Origin: Sphingopyxis sp. JAI108
GTDB lineage: Bacteria; Pseudomonadota; Alphaproteobacteria; Sphingomonadales; Sphingomonadaceae
NCBI RefSeq assembly: GCF_013410105.1
Contig: NZ_JACCCJ010000003.1
Span: 124,001-188,000 of the forward strand
Length of the DNA: 64,000 nucleotides
Direction of reading: 5' to 3'
A model generated the notes under the pieces. That model did no database searches and was not told where the DNA came from. It saw only the letters and a list, made by a program, of their open reading frames with translations. Shown in pieces: positions 43,317 to 52,950 of this stretch. The translations under genes and the position numbers were made by a program. Every line of letters starts with the position of its first letter. Positions within the stretch are counted from its first letter, which is position 1.

Positions 43317-43344
43317 CCGGCAGCAGCATGCCGGACCTTTTTAT
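43317..43344 (+). terminator. Hairpin with T-run upstream of the catalase gene
   Basis: CCGGCA-GCAGCA-TGCCGG is followed by ACCTTTTTAT. It has the form of a weak intrinsic terminator on the plus strand and could insulate the catalase promoter. Confidence 0.35.
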
Positions 43345-43409
43345 CTTTGCGGATGCAATCAGGGGCTCGATCAGGTCGGCGGCAAATGACCCGAAGGAGA
43401 TGGGTTGCC

Positions 43410-43434
43410 GGAACTTTCGACCATGCGGGGCGTA
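43410..43434 (+). promoter_or_regulatory. Candidate EcfG-type general-stress promoter for the catalase
   Basis: GGAAC at 43410-43414, a 16-base spacer, then CGTA at 43431-43434 resemble the GGAAC-N16/17-CGTT promoters of the alphaproteobacterial general stress sigma factor EcfG. It lies about 90 bases before the catalase start. The -10 differs from consensus by one base. Confidence 0.45.
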
Positions 43435-43523
43435 ACGATCTCACAAGGCCGGAGCCGTCGAAAACGCTCTTGTTATCCATAATTCTGCTGCTCCCCGCCA
43501 TGTCCAACATGGAGAGAATCATC

Positions 43524-45677
43524 ATGCCCGCCCGCCAGAACAAGTCCGCCGGTTCACGCAAGAATGTCTCCGCTAAACCCGGCGCGAAACTTGAGCCGAG
43601 CTATGTCGAGGAGCAAGGCGTCGGCGGCGAGACCCACCAGATTGCGGGCGGCGAGATCGAGCCGCTCACCACGGCGCAGGGCGGACCGGTAGCGGACGAT
43701 CAGAACACGCTGCGCCACGGCGCGCGCGGACCGGCGTTGCTCGAGGATTTCCACTTCCGCGAGAAAATCTTTCACTTCGACCATGAACGCATTCCGGAAC
43801 GCGTCGTCCACGCCCGCGGCTATGGCGCGCACGGTTATTTCGAACTGACCGACAGCCTCGCCGATGTGACACGCGCCGATGTTCTTCGGCGCGTCGGCGA
43901 GAAGACGCCAGCCTTCGTGCGTTTCTCCACGGTCGCGGGCAGCAAGGGCTCGTTCGACCTCGCCCGCGACGTGCGCGGCTTCGCGGTCAAAATTTACACC
44001 CGGGAAGGCAATTGGGACATTGTCGGCAACAACATCCCGGTCTTCTTCATCCAGGACGCGATCAAATTCCCCGACCTGGTTCATTCGGTGAAGCCCGCCC
44101 CCGACCGTGCCTTCCCGCAGGCGCAGTCGGCGCATGACAATTTCTGGGATTTCATTTCGCTGACTCCCGAGAGCTTTCACATGATCATGTGGACGATGTC
44201 CGACCGTGCGATCCCCCGCTCGTTCCGCTTCATGGAAGGCTTCGGCGTCCACACCTTCCGCCTGCTCGACGAGAAGGATCGCTCGACCTTCGTCAAATTC
44301 CACTGGAAGCCGAAGCTCGGCCTGCAGTCGGTCGCCTGGAACGAGGCGGTCAAGATCAATGGCGCCGATCCCGACTTCCACCGCCGCGACCTGTGGGACG
44401 CGATCAACAGCGGCGACTTTCCCGAATGGGAGCTGGGCGTCCAACTCTTCGACGAAAAGTTCGCCGAGACGTTCGCCTTCGACGTCCTCGATCCCACCAA
44501 GATCATTCCCGAGGAGGAGGTCCCGGTGCGCATCATCGGACGGCTGGTGCTCGACCGGGTCGTCGACAATTTCTTCGCCGAGACCGAGCAGGTCGCGTTC
44601 ATGACCCAGAATGTGCCGCCGGGGATCGATTTCTCCAACGATCCGCTGCTCCAGGGCCGCAACTTCTCCTATCTCGACACGCAACTCAAGCGGCTCGGCA
44701 GCCCCAACTTCACCCATATCCCGATCAACGCGCCCAAATGCCCCTTCGCCCATTTCCAGCAGGACGGGCATATGGCGATGCGCAATCCCACGGGGCGCGC
44801 CAATTACGAACCCAACAGCTGGGGCGCCGAAGGGGGCCCGCGCGAGGATCCGGTGCGCGGTTTCCGCAGCTTCGCCGCGAGCGACGACGGGCCCAAGGCC
44901 CGGCTGCGCCCCGAGAGCTTCGCCGATCATTACAGCCAGGCGCGGCAGTTCTTTATCAGCCAGACGCCCATCGAACAGAAGCATATCGGCGACGCGCTGG
45001 TGTTCGAGCTGAGCAAATGCGAGCGCTCCGACATCCGATCGCGCGTCGTCTCGCACCTGATCCATATCGACAAGGGCCTTGCGGCCACCGTAGCGGACGG
45101 GCTCGGCCTCGACCTTCCCCAGCCCGCCAAGGCGGCGAACAGCGTGATCGGCGACCTGCCGCCTTCGGATCCGCTCAGCATCGTCAAAAATGGCCCGGAA
45201 AGCTTTGCCGGCCGCAAGCTCGGCATTCTCATCACCGACGGAGCGGAGGCCGCGCTGTTCAACGCGCTCGTCGCGGCGATCGAAAAGGAGAAGGCCGTTT
45301 ATGAGGTCATCGCCCCGAAGATCGGCGGCGCGACCCTGTCCGACGGCAGCAAGGTACCGGCGAACCAGAAGATCGATGGCGGCCCTTCGGTCCTCTATGA
45401 CGCCGTCGCGGTGATCGCGTCGGACGACGGCGCGGCGCTGCTGGCGGGAGACGCCACGGCGAAGGACTTCGTCACCGACGCCTTCGCGCATTGCAAGTTC
45501 ATCGGTTATTCGCCCGAGGTCATGCCCCTGTTCGAGCGAGTGGGCCTGGCAGGCGATCTCGACGAGGCCTGCATCGAACTCGCCGCGAAAGGCGATGCGT
45601 CATCGTTCATCGGGGCTTGCCGGGCGATGCGCTTCTGGGGCCGCGAGGCGAAGGTGGACTTAGACGCAAAGGGATAA
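43524..45677 (+). CDS. katE: Large-subunit catalase (HPII type)
   Basis: A 717-residue monofunctional catalase. The active His is in [20 protein letters not shown], the catalytic Asn near [15 protein letters not shown], and the haem-ligand Tyr in [19 protein letters not shown]. Residues about 560-715 form the extra flavodoxin-like C-terminal domain ([20 protein letters not shown]) that marks large-subunit catalases. It decomposes hydrogen peroxide, usually in stationary phase or general stress. ATG at 43524 has GGAG 9 bases upstream; an in-frame extension to 43347 is not needed. A glycosyltransferase gene follows after 3 bases. Confidence 0.95.
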   Translation: MPARQNKSAGSRKNVSAKPGAKLEPSYVEEQGVGGETHQIAGGEIEPLTTAQGGPVADDQNTLRHGARGPALLEDFHFREKIFHFDHERIPERVVHARGYGAHGYFELTDSLADVTRADVLRRVGEKTPAFVRFSTVAGSKGSFDLARDVRGFAVKIYTREGNWDIVGNNIPVFFIQDAIKFPDLVHSVKPAPDRAFPQAQSAHDNFWDFISLTPESFHMIMWTMSDRAIPRSFRFMEGFGVHTFRLLDEKDRSTFVKFHWKPKLGLQSVAWNEAVKINGADPDFHRRDLWDAINSGDFPEWELGVQLFDEKFAETFAFDVLDPTKIIPEEEVPVRIIGRLVLDRVVDNFFAETEQVAFMTQNVPPGIDFSNDPLLQGRNFSYLDTQLKRLGSPNFTHIPINAPKCPFAHFQQDGHMAMRNPTGRANYEPNSWGAEGGPREDPVRGFRSFAASDDGPKARLRPESFADHYSQARQFFISQTPIEQKHIGDALVFELSKCERSDIRSRVVSHLIHIDKGLAATVADGLGLDLPQPAKAANSVIGDLPPSDPLSIVKNGPESFAGRKLGILITDGAEAALFNALVAAIEKEKAVYEVIAPKIGGATLSDGSKVPANQKIDGGPSVLYDAVAVIASDDGAALLAGDATAKDFVTDAFAHCKFIGYSPEVMPLFERVGLAGDLDEACIELAAKGDASSFIGACRAMRFWGREAKVDLDAKG

Positions 45678-45680
45678 GCG

Positions 45681-46730
45681 GTGCCTTTCCATCACTCGCC
45701 GGTGAACGCCAGCTATGTCCTCCCTATCGCCGCGAAAACCGCTCAAGTCCGCGCACTGACCGGCTATCTCCATCGACTCGGCCGCGTCGTCGATGATGTG
45801 ATCGTCGTCGACGGATCGCCCGACGAAATATTCGAGGCGCACGCACGTGCCTGGTCAGGGCCGGTGCGGCACATGCGCCCGATAGCGCGAACGACGAACG
45901 GCAAGGTTGGCGGCGTGATGACGGGCGTGCTGGCCGCACGCCACGAACAGATCATCGTCGCCGACGATGACGTGCGCTATCGCCAGGCCGAGCTCGAACG
46001 CATACTGTCCCTGCTGCGGCATTTTGAGATCGTGCGTCCGCAGAACATCTTCCGTCCCCAACCATGGCATGCGCGCTGGGATGCGGCGCGCAGTCTCCTG
46101 AACCGTCTGGCCGGCGGCGATTGGCCCGGAACGCTCGGCGTGCGCCGATCGGTCTTGCTGGATGCAGGAGGCTATTCGGGCGAGGTGCTGTTCGAAAATC
46201 TGGAACTGGTCCGCACTATCAAGGCAGCCGGCGGACGCGAGACCGTGCCGCTTGATCTGTTCGTTGCGCGGCGGCCACCGCCAGTACGGCACTTTTTCTC
46301 GCAGCGCGTTCGCCAAGCCTATGACGAATGGGCACGACCGGCACGCTTCGCCGCCCAGTTGGGCACCGTGCCCGGGGGCGTGCTTCTGACGCTCGTTGGC
46401 GGACCGGTCGCGCTCATCGCCGCCGCCGCTTGCGGCGTCGCGGCCGCCGAATTCGGCCGTCGCAAGGCAAATGGTCGAACCGCTTTCTCTCCGGCCAGCG
46501 CTCTTTGGGCACCCGCCTGGCTTGCCGAGCGTGCCTTCACCTCGTGGATAGCATTGGGCACAGGGCTTTTTCTGGGTGGCGTGCGCTATCGCACCACGCG
46601 GTTAAAACATGCGGCTACGCCGCGCCGCCTACTCGAGCGGAGGATCCAGGAAGCGCGCGACAGTGGCGGAGAAGATGCTGCGGATCAGCGCGGGTCAAGA
46701 ACCGGACTACATTATCCTGCTGTCTCCTGA
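45681..46730 (+). CDS. Family 2 glycosyltransferase, membrane-associated
   Basis: A 349-residue protein starting at GTG 3 bases after katE, so co-transcribed with the catalase. The GT-A fold features are SYVLPIAAKTAQVRALTGYL, DDVIVVDGSPDE and the DxD-like metal site in IIVADDDVRYR. Two hydrophobic segments near the C-terminus (GGVLLTLVGGPVALIAAAAC, FTSWIALGTGLFLGGV) suggest membrane attachment. The product is unknown. Stress-induced surface polysaccharide or a glycolipid is a fair guess from the operon. Confidence 0.82.
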   Translation: MPFHHSPVNASYVLPIAAKTAQVRALTGYLHRLGRVVDDVIVVDGSPDEIFEAHARAWSGPVRHMRPIARTTNGKVGGVMTGVLAARHEQIIVADDDVRYRQAELERILSLLRHFEIVRPQNIFRPQPWHARWDAARSLLNRLAGGDWPGTLGVRRSVLLDAGGYSGEVLFENLELVRTIKAAGGRETVPLDLFVARRPPPVRHFFSQRVRQAYDEWARPARFAAQLGTVPGGVLLTLVGGPVALIAAAACGVAAAEFGRRKANGRTAFSPASALWAPAWLAERAFTSWIALGTGLFLGGVRYRTTRLKHAATPRRLLERRIQEARDSGGEDAADQRGSRTGLHYPAVS

Positions 46731-46774
46731 CACAGCTTCCAAAGCGACAATGCGCGAAGAAGTGCTTCGGATAG

Positions 46775-47368
46775 TCAGTCTCGCGCGATCGCGTACCGGA
46801 TCGGTTTGAAGCTTCCGCCATTCGAATCAAAAGCCGAACAGGCGGTCATGCCGATGACAAGATCCATAAGCGCCCGAAAGCGGATATTGTCGTTCGGTTT
46901 GCTGAGCGGTGGCAGGACGCGCAGTCGCCCGGTTTCCCCGTCGACGGGCACGTTCATGAAGATATTGAATGCCGTTGGAATGCCGTCGGCCCCTACGCCG
47001 TAGGGCGCCAAGGCCTCGGCCAGATTGCCCAGGCACCCGCGGTGCACGGGTTTGCCGGAATAGAAGTGGCGAAATGTCGCTTCGCTGCACGGAGTGAGCA
47101 GAAAGTCGTGGCGGCCCACCATGTCCGCGATAATCTCGAGCATTGGCTGCGATCTGTTCGACCACAGCCGATTGCCCGTTGTCAGCAGCATCGTCTCTTC
47201 ATAGTCGAAGGTCCGGCCGTTCGAAATGGCTTCCCTCACATCGATCTGACTGAACGCCACCAGATCGCTGACCTGCTGACCGCACGGGTCGATCACGGTC
47301 AGGGCCGCGCCGGCTGGTAGCAGAAAGGCAGTCCCACTCCTCGGAGGGATTTCCATCATTTCCGTCAT
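46775..47368 (-). CDS. DUF1989 (urea carboxylase-associated) family protein
   Basis: A 197-residue protein of the DUF1989 family: GTAFLLPAGAALTVIDPCGQ, QVSDLVAF, GRTFDYEETMLLTTGNRLWS, TAFNIFMNVPVDGETGRL, RALMDLVIGMTACSAFDSNG. Some DUF1989 proteins are subunits of carboxyguanidine deiminase and accompany guanidine or urea carboxylases; no carboxylase is present here. The start overlaps the YqcI stop (TCAT at 47365-47368), so the two are translated together, which implies a shared pathway. Confidence 0.85.
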   Translation of the reverse strand: MTEMMEIPPRSGTAFLLPAGAALTVIDPCGQQVSDLVAFSQIDVREAISNGRTFDYEETMLLTTGNRLWSNRSQPMLEIIADMVGRHDFLLTPCSEATFRHFYSGKPVHRGCLGNLAEALAPYGVGADGIPTAFNIFMNVPVDGETGRLRVLPPLSKPNDNIRFRALMDLVIGMTACSAFDSNGGSFKPIRYAIARD

Positions 47369-48039
47369 GCGCGCGGATCCTTGAACGGACACTGCCAGTC
47401 CGGGCCCACCACCCGTCCGCTATATTGCCTGGCCTCGCTGACTTCGCCGTGGCGCGCCAGCATGGGGTTATGCGACCCCGCCAGTTTCCCGTCGCGCTCG
47501 AGAATGCGTTGACGCATGCGCTCGTATCGGCCTTCCTCGCGGAGGCGCTCGAACTGGTCGTGCAGGTTGAAGACAAGCGTGGGCGCAGGAAACCGGCGCG
47601 CGGGCCGAGAGGCATTGGGATGGAGCCCGACGACGAAAAATGCCTCGCCTCCGAAACTCAAAGAAAAATGCGGATCGTCCGCATCCGGACTGACGCGATG
47701 GTCGAATGGCTGGCCGAGCCAGTGATCCTTGTCGGCGAAGGACTGGATGCGTTCCCACATCGCCTTTTCGAATGCAGTTTCGTCCAGATTCAGAGGTTCT
47801 TCATAGACAATAGCAAGGCTCCGCAGGCCTACGGGCCTTCGCCGGTACTCAGTTGCCCATTCCATAATCTCGGTGTAGATTCTGATATCATCCCAGCTAC
47901 TGACAAGCGAAGTACAAGAAATGACTTTTAATGTTCCGCGAGCCAAGGCAGATTTTGCACCAAGGCATGGAAAGTTATTCTCATCTACTGTTTCAAAAAT
48001 TCCATTCTCAAGCTTAACGTGATCAGCGGACTCAATCAT
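47365..48039 (-). CDS. YqcI/YcgG family protein
   Basis: A 224-residue protein of the YqcI/YcgG family: NNFPCLGAKSALARGTLKVI near the N-terminus, LNLDETAFEKAMWERIQSFA, DADDPHFSLSFGGEAFFVVG, LHPNASRPARRFPAPTLVFN and a C-terminal GPDWQCPF. From memory, relatives include haem enzymes that N-hydroxylate guanidino groups (DcsA-like). The conserved LHP-x-ASRPARR and FNLHDQFE segments supply candidate His ligands. GGAGAGGG lies before ATG 48039. Paired with the DUF1989 gene it suggests chemistry on arginine, guanidine or a related compound. Confidence 0.85.
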   Translation of the reverse strand: MIESADHVKLENGIFETVDENNFPCLGAKSALARGTLKVISCTSLVSSWDDIRIYTEIMEWATEYRRRPVGLRSLAIVYEEPLNLDETAFEKAMWERIQSFADKDHWLGQPFDHRVSPDADDPHFSLSFGGEAFFVVGLHPNASRPARRFPAPTLVFNLHDQFERLREEGRYERMRQRILERDGKLAGSHNPMLARHGEVSEARQYSGRVVGPDWQCPFKDPRA

Positions 48040-48741
48040 TTCTGACGCCCTCTCCAATCTTGTATTGGCCTATTGTTCATTTAGCTACAACACAACGCCG
48101 CCGCTCGCCGAGAGTTCCGGACGGGACGACCTGCTGCGAAGCGCGGCACAAACAAATTATGGAAGGCGTCTTGATCCCCGGGATGGCAGTGCCGGCTCTT
48201 GCGTGCGAGAGCATGATGCGCACCTCAGGATCGTTGGAGAGAGATAGCTGCTCTGGCAGCAGCACCCGCCGGAGTTTGCGCAGCCCGCCACCACGGCTGG
48301 CACACTGGGGACGATGGGCTGTATGCGGGGTGTTGAAGAGCGGAGCAACTTAGATATCAGGTAATTTCTGACTTCAGGACGGAGAAGACTGCCCGGGAGC
48401 CTCCTTATGCCACCGAAAGGAAGCGGGTTGCGCGTCGATTTACCCTGATACTTAGACAAGAGGCGATTTTCGCGGCTGGGAATGTTATTCGCGCCGCAAT
48501 CGTCATATAAATGCTGCCTGGTCTTCGAGCGGATGCTATCGTGACGTCCAAGCAATGCGGCGATCCAACTCTCCATGCTGGGCACCGCCGCGATCTTCGT
48601 GGCCCAATGCTGCTACGGCTTTGATCGGGCGCAAAACCCGCGTTCTTTGCCCTGGGAGTAACGTCAAATGGCAAGTTCCAGAGAGTTATAACAATGGTGT
48701 GCCCGGGAAGGCCGGGATGACGATGGAAAGCAACGACCAGA
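48040..48741. other. Gap without a supported gene
   Basis: Seven hundred bases hold no frame with a ribosome site and a recognisable domain. Near 48705 the sequence GGGAAGGCCGGGATGACGA looks like half of a common dispersed repeat with the core CGTCATCCCGGC; a related piece is at 5219-5230 beside the recombinase. Confidence 0.4.
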
Positions 48742-50772
48742 TCAGCCTGGCGTGCGCTTGCCGAGATAGAAGCTCAGCGGCGCCTGCGCTCGTGCGCTGC
48801 CGCTCTCGCGCAGCGTGTCATAGACGACGGCGTTTTCGAGCACACGCTGGACATAATTCTTCGTCTCGAAGATCGGGATCGCTTCGATCCAGTCGAGCAT
48901 CTCGATCGATCCGGTGCGCGGGTCGCCATTGGCGCGCAGCCACTTGTTCACATTGCCGGGCCCCGCGTTGTACGCTGCGACCGCGAGCGGATAGCTGCCG
49001 CCATAATAGCGGAGCATCTGCTGGAAATAGGTCGATCCGAGCATCATGTTGTAGTTGGTGTCGGTCGTGAGTGAGCCGGCATCGTAGCTGAGGCCGAGCT
49101 TGCCCGCGACTTCGCGCGCCGTTCCAGGCATCAGCTGCATCATGCCGCGCGCGCCGGCGTGGCTGATCGCGGCGCGGTCGAACTGGCTTTCCTGCCGCGT
49201 GATCGCGTGGATGAAGGTCCAGTTGCTTTCATGGCCTGCAGGGACGCGCACCGTCGGGAAACCCGAAACCTCCACCGCGTCGAGGCTGTTCGCCTGCGCG
49301 CTGCGGCCGATCATCACGCCAAGGTCGGGGCGGCCGATCTGATTGGCAAGCTGCCCCGCGAGCACATGGTCGGCGGGCGAACTCGCCTTTTGCGCGAGCG
49401 CGCGCAGGAACGCCGATTGCTCGCGCCATGCGCCGATTTCGCCGAGCGCGCGCGCGGCGCGCACCAGCCGGTCGTCTTCGAAGGCACGCTTTTCGGTGCT
49501 GCTGACCTCGATCGTCGGGTTCGGCGTCGGCTTGGGCTGCGGACGGTTCAGCCGCTCGAGCGCCAGCTGGCCGTAGAATTGATCATAATGCTGCGCCGCA
49601 TCGGCGAAATGCGCGTTCGCGGTGGCCCGATCGCCCGCCGCCAGCGCGGCGCGGCCGGCCCAGTAAAAGCCCTTGGTGCGCGTCTGCGCCGAGCGTGCGG
49701 CTTCGCCATAAGCGCGGTAGAGCTTCACCGCCTCCGCGGGCCGGCGCAGATCCTTGAACGCGAGCTGCCCAGCGAGCCAGGCGAGCGAAGTGTAATCGTC
49801 GCGCACGCCCAGCGGGGTTTCGCGGACGACGGTGCCGGGGGGAAGCGCGTCGTCGAGCTGGCGCGCGATATTATATGCGGTCAGCTTGTCGCCGCCCGCG
49901 TCGGCCTGCCGCGCGTTGGTGAGCAGCGTTTCCAGCCATTCCTCGGCATCGGTCGGCGCTTTCGACAGCGATCGCGGTGCCGCGAGCAGTGCGCGCGCTT
50001 CGCCGACGCGGCCCGACGCGCGCAGCCAGGTCGCCTTGTCGGTGATATAGCCGGGGTCGGTGCGGGTCAGCGACGGGTTGGCGCTTTCGACCGCCGACGC
50101 CTGGAAGGCGGCATCGACCGCGCCGCTGCGCATCGCGAGCCGCGCCGCGAAGATGTTGCGCTTGTCGGGCGACGTATAGGCGAGCTGGCGGCTGGCGGCA
50201 GAGGTGGCTCCGAGCCAAAGCAGCTTGTCCATGCGCGCGTCATGGTCGGCGGGCGCGATCGCGCCGGGGAACATGCTGAGCGCGCGGCTTGTTTCATAAT
50301 CGTCGAGCGGTCCGCTCGTCCAAGCGCGCCGGACGGCGGCATTGGCATCTTCGCGCCGGCCCGATGCGTTGAGCGCGAGCGCATAGCGGAGCTGTCCACT
50401 CGCGGTTTGCGGCGGATAGGACTGGAAATAGGCGAGGGTGCGCGCGGGATCATAGCTGTCGAGCGAGATCGCCTTTTCGGCCCGCGTGCGCAGCTTCTCG
50501 GCGTCGGGCCAGCCGCGGTTCGCCATCAGAAAGCGCGACAGCTGGTCGAACGAGGCACCGGTGTTGGCGGTCAGCCGCCGCCATTCCATCACCGCATCGC
50601 CGACCGAATTGGGCGAGGGCGGCGGACCCGATACGGAGGCGAGCCCCATCTGGGCGCGATACCAGGCCATTTGCTCGGGTGTCAGCTCGCTGGCGTTCGC
50701 AGCGGCGGGGATGGCGAGGGCCAGCGCGAGCGCGAGCCGGGAAATGCGGGGCAGCGTGGTCATGATGGCCAT
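48742..50772 (-). CDS. Soluble lytic murein transglycosylase (Slt70-like)
   Basis: A 676-residue periplasmic enzyme. A signal peptide (RLALALALAIPAAANA) opens the protein; residues 40-480 form a superhelical TPR-like region (for example GRREDANAAVRRAWTSG, GFYWAGRAALAAGDRATANA); the C-terminal SLT domain has the catalytic Glu528 in ITRQESQFDRAAISHAGARG, MMQLMPGTA and AVAAYNAGPGNVNKW. It cleaves peptidoglycan glycan strands with 1,6-anhydro product formation. ATG at 50772 with AAGGAG 12 bases upstream is preferred; ATG at 50763 is possible. It is divergent from dapA. Confidence 0.93.
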   Translation of the reverse strand: MAIMTTLPRISRLALALALAIPAAANASELTPEQMAWYRAQMGLASVSGPPPSPNSVGDAVMEWRRLTANTGASFDQLSRFLMANRGWPDAEKLRTRAEKAISLDSYDPARTLAYFQSYPPQTASGQLRYALALNASGRREDANAAVRRAWTSGPLDDYETSRALSMFPGAIAPADHDARMDKLLWLGATSAASRQLAYTSPDKRNIFAARLAMRSGAVDAAFQASAVESANPSLTRTDPGYITDKATWLRASGRVGEARALLAAPRSLSKAPTDAEEWLETLLTNARQADAGGDKLTAYNIARQLDDALPPGTVVRETPLGVRDDYTSLAWLAGQLAFKDLRRPAEAVKLYRAYGEAARSAQTRTKGFYWAGRAALAAGDRATANAHFADAAQHYDQFYGQLALERLNRPQPKPTPNPTIEVSSTEKRAFEDDRLVRAARALGEIGAWREQSAFLRALAQKASSPADHVLAGQLANQIGRPDLGVMIGRSAQANSLDAVEVSGFPTVRVPAGHESNWTFIHAITRQESQFDRAAISHAGARGMMQLMPGTAREVAGKLGLSYDAGSLTTDTNYNMMLGSTYFQQMLRYYGGSYPLAVAAYNAGPGNVNKWLRANGDPRTGSIEMLDWIEAIPIFETKNYVQRVLENAVVYDTLRESGSARAQAPLSFYLGKRTPG

Positions 50773-50872
50773 ACTAATGCCAAACTCCTTGCGGGGCGCT
50801 GAATAGACGTCCAATAGCGGCGCGCCGGCCGGATTCTATCGGCTCAGCCATGTTCTTGTAAAGGAGCGGTGC

Positions 50873-51748
50873 ATGTTTTCGGGTTCGATTCCCGCCTTGG
50901 TGACGCCATTCCGCGATGGGGCGTTCGACGCGCCCGCCTTCGCGCGCCTTGTGGACTGGCAGATCAAAGAGGGCACCAGCGCGCTGGTCCCGTGCGGGAC
51001 GACCGGTGAGAGCCCCACGCTCGGCTTCGAAGAACATTATCAGGTCATCGACACCTGCATCGAGGCGGCCGCTGGACGCGTGCCGGTGATCGCGGGCTGC
51101 GGATCGAACGACACCGCGACCGCCATCCGCCACATGCGCTATGCGCAGGCAGCCGGCGCGACCGCGGCGCTGATCGTCGCGCCCTATTACAACCGGCCGA
51201 GCCAGGACGGGCTGATCGCACATTATCACGCGCTTGCCGACGCCAGCGACCTGCCGATCGTCGTTTATAACGTCCCCGGCCGCACCGTCGCGGACATAAG
51301 CGCCGAAACGATGGGCAAGCTCGCCGAAATTCCGAGCGTCGTCGCGGTCAAGGATGCGAGCGGCGACCTTGCGCGCGTGACGGAGCATCGCGCCGGGGCA
51401 GGTGTGGATTTCTGCCAGCTTTCGGGCAACGACGATCTGTGGCTCCCGCACGCCGTGATGGGCGGCGTCGGTTGTATCTCGGTCACCGCCAACGTTGCGC
51501 CGCGCCTCTGTGCCGATTTCGCCGCCGCTTGCGCCGCTGGCGACTGGACACGCGCGCTGACGCTCCACGACCGCTTGTTCGCCCTTCACAAGGCGATGTT
51601 CTCCGACACCTCGCCGGGACCGGTCAAATATGCGCTGTCGCGTCTCCACGACTGGTTTTCGCCCGAAGTGCGCCTACCTATCATCCCGGCGTCCGAAGCA
51701 TCGTGCAAGGCCGTCGATGCCGCGCTGTCGTCGGCAGGAGTGATGTAA
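50873..51748 (+). CDS. dapA: 4-hydroxy-tetrahydrodipicolinate synthase
   Basis: A 291-residue TIM-barrel enzyme condensing pyruvate with aspartate semialdehyde, first committed step of lysine and diaminopimelate synthesis. Signatures: SGSIPALVTPFRDGAFD, the substrate loop PCGTTGESPTL, APYYNRPSQDGL, VVYNVPGRT with the active Tyr, and the Schiff-base Lys in VVAVKDASGDL. AAAGGAG precedes the ATG. It is followed by smpB and a DUF2062 gene. Confidence 0.96.
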   Translation: MFSGSIPALVTPFRDGAFDAPAFARLVDWQIKEGTSALVPCGTTGESPTLGFEEHYQVIDTCIEAAAGRVPVIAGCGSNDTATAIRHMRYAQAAGATAALIVAPYYNRPSQDGLIAHYHALADASDLPIVVYNVPGRTVADISAETMGKLAEIPSVVAVKDASGDLARVTEHRAGAGVDFCQLSGNDDLWLPHAVMGGVGCISVTANVAPRLCADFAAACAAGDWTRALTLHDRLFALHKAMFSDTSPGPVKYALSRLHDWFSPEVRLPIIPASEASCKAVDAALSSAGVM

Positions 51749-51757
51749 GCTTTCGCC

Positions 51758-52243
51758 ATGGCCCGTCCGCAGTCCGCCGCCGAATTCGACAAGAAGAAAG
51801 TCGTCGCCGAGAACCGGCGCGCGCGCTTCGACTATGCCATCGAACAGGTGTTCGAGGCCGGCATCGCGCTGCAGGGGACAGAAGTGAAGTCGCTGCGCTT
51901 CGGCGAGGGCACGATCGCCGAGAGCTATGCCGAGGTCACCGGCGGCGAGGTTTGGCTGATCAACGCCAACATCCCCGAATTCAGCCACGGCAACCGCTTC
52001 AACCACGAGCCCAAGCGGCCGCGCAAGCTGCTGCTCAACTGGCGCGAGATCAACAAGCTGCACGCCGGCGTGATGCGCCAGGGCATGACGCTCGTGCCGC
52101 TAAGCGTCTATTTCAACAGCCGTGGCCGCGCCAAGGTCGAACTCGCGCTCGCGAAGGGCAAGAAGGCGCACGACAAGCGCGAGTCGATCAAGGAACGCGA
52201 CTGGAAGCGCGACAAGCAAAGATTGATGAAGGACCGCGGATGA
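51758..52243 (+). CDS. smpB: tmRNA-binding protein SmpB
   Basis: A 161-residue protein delivering tmRNA to stalled ribosomes. Signatures: [52 protein letters not shown], and the basic C-terminal tail [20 protein letters not shown]. Length is normal. The tmRNA gene is not in the window. It starts 9 bases after dapA, and its TGA overlaps the next ATG. Confidence 0.95.
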   Translation: MARPQSAAEFDKKKVVAENRRARFDYAIEQVFEAGIALQGTEVKSLRFGEGTIAESYAEVTGGEVWLINANIPEFSHGNRFNHEPKRPRKLLLNWREINKLHAGVMRQGMTLVPLSVYFNSRGRAKVELALAKGKKAHDKRESIKERDWKRDKQRLMKDRG

Positions 52244-52854
52244 GCGGCGGCAAGCCCCGCGACAAGGCTGCGGTGATGAACTGGATCCGCCGCAACTCGC
52301 CGACGCGCGAGGAATTGCTGGCGAGCCGCTTCATCAAGCCGTTCGCGCATCGGGTCGCGCACAGCCATCTGTGGCGCTTCACGCGCACCTCGGTGCCGCG
52401 CGGCACCGCGCTCGGGCTGTTCGTCGGCATCTTTTTCCTGATCCCCGGCGTGCAGATATTGGGCGTCGCGCTGCTCGCGCTGCCGTTCCGTGCCAATATC
52501 CCGATCGGCGCGGCGATGACCTTCCTGTCGAACCCGGTGACGACGCCGTTCATCATCATCGCTTCGGTGTGGCTCGGCGACTGGCTGTTCGGCCTCCACG
52601 CGAACAGCGCGACCTTTTCGTCGATGATCGAGCATGGCGCGTCGGCGGGCGAGTGGGTGCGCTGGGTTTTTTCGGATGCGGCGCCCGCAATGCTCGCGGG
52701 GCTGTTCGTGATTTCGGTCGTCTCGGCGGCCGTCGGCTATGTGCTCGCGACATTGTTCTGGGACAATTGGATACGCCTCCGCTGGCGGCGCAAGCTGGCG
52801 CGCGCACGCGACCAACGACATGAGGCATCGACCAGCGACACGGCCGCCGGTTGA
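52240..52854 (+). CDS. DUF2062 membrane protein
   Basis: A 204-residue membrane protein. The DUF2062 core is visible: [60 protein letters not shown] and [13 protein letters not shown]. Two more hydrophobic helices lie near residues 145-170. The start overlaps the smpB stop (ATGA). The biochemical role is unknown; the dapA-smpB-DUF2062 order suggests a core-genome operon. Confidence 0.88.
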   Translation: MSGGKPRDKAAVMNWIRRNSPTREELLASRFIKPFAHRVAHSHLWRFTRTSVPRGTALGLFVGIFFLIPGVQILGVALLALPFRANIPIGAAMTFLSNPVTTPFIIIASVWLGDWLFGLHANSATFSSMIEHGASAGEWVRWVFSDAAPAMLAGLFVISVVSAAVGYVLATLFWDNWIRLRWRRKLARARDQRHEASTSDTAAG

Positions 52855-52950
52855 ACCCCCAAGAAGCAGGCGTATAGCTGTCGCATCGCTGATCCGCGGC
52901 GTGCCTTTGCGGCGCGGTTCTTCGCTTCAAATCGATAACTGGGGAATATC

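Noticed and set aside
43554..45491. 645-codon minus-strand frame opposite the catalase gene
   Set aside because: Same GC-bias artefact; no ribosome site and no recognisable domain, while the catalase is complete on the plus strand.
48157..48585. 142-codon minus-strand frame in the gap before the transglycosylase
   Set aside because: No domain, unusual composition and no ribosome site; left as part of the non-coding gap.
50880..50900. GGTTCGATTCCCGCC, like a tRNA T-arm
   Set aside because: It codes for the start of DapA (SGSIPAL) and no cloverleaf can be folded around it.
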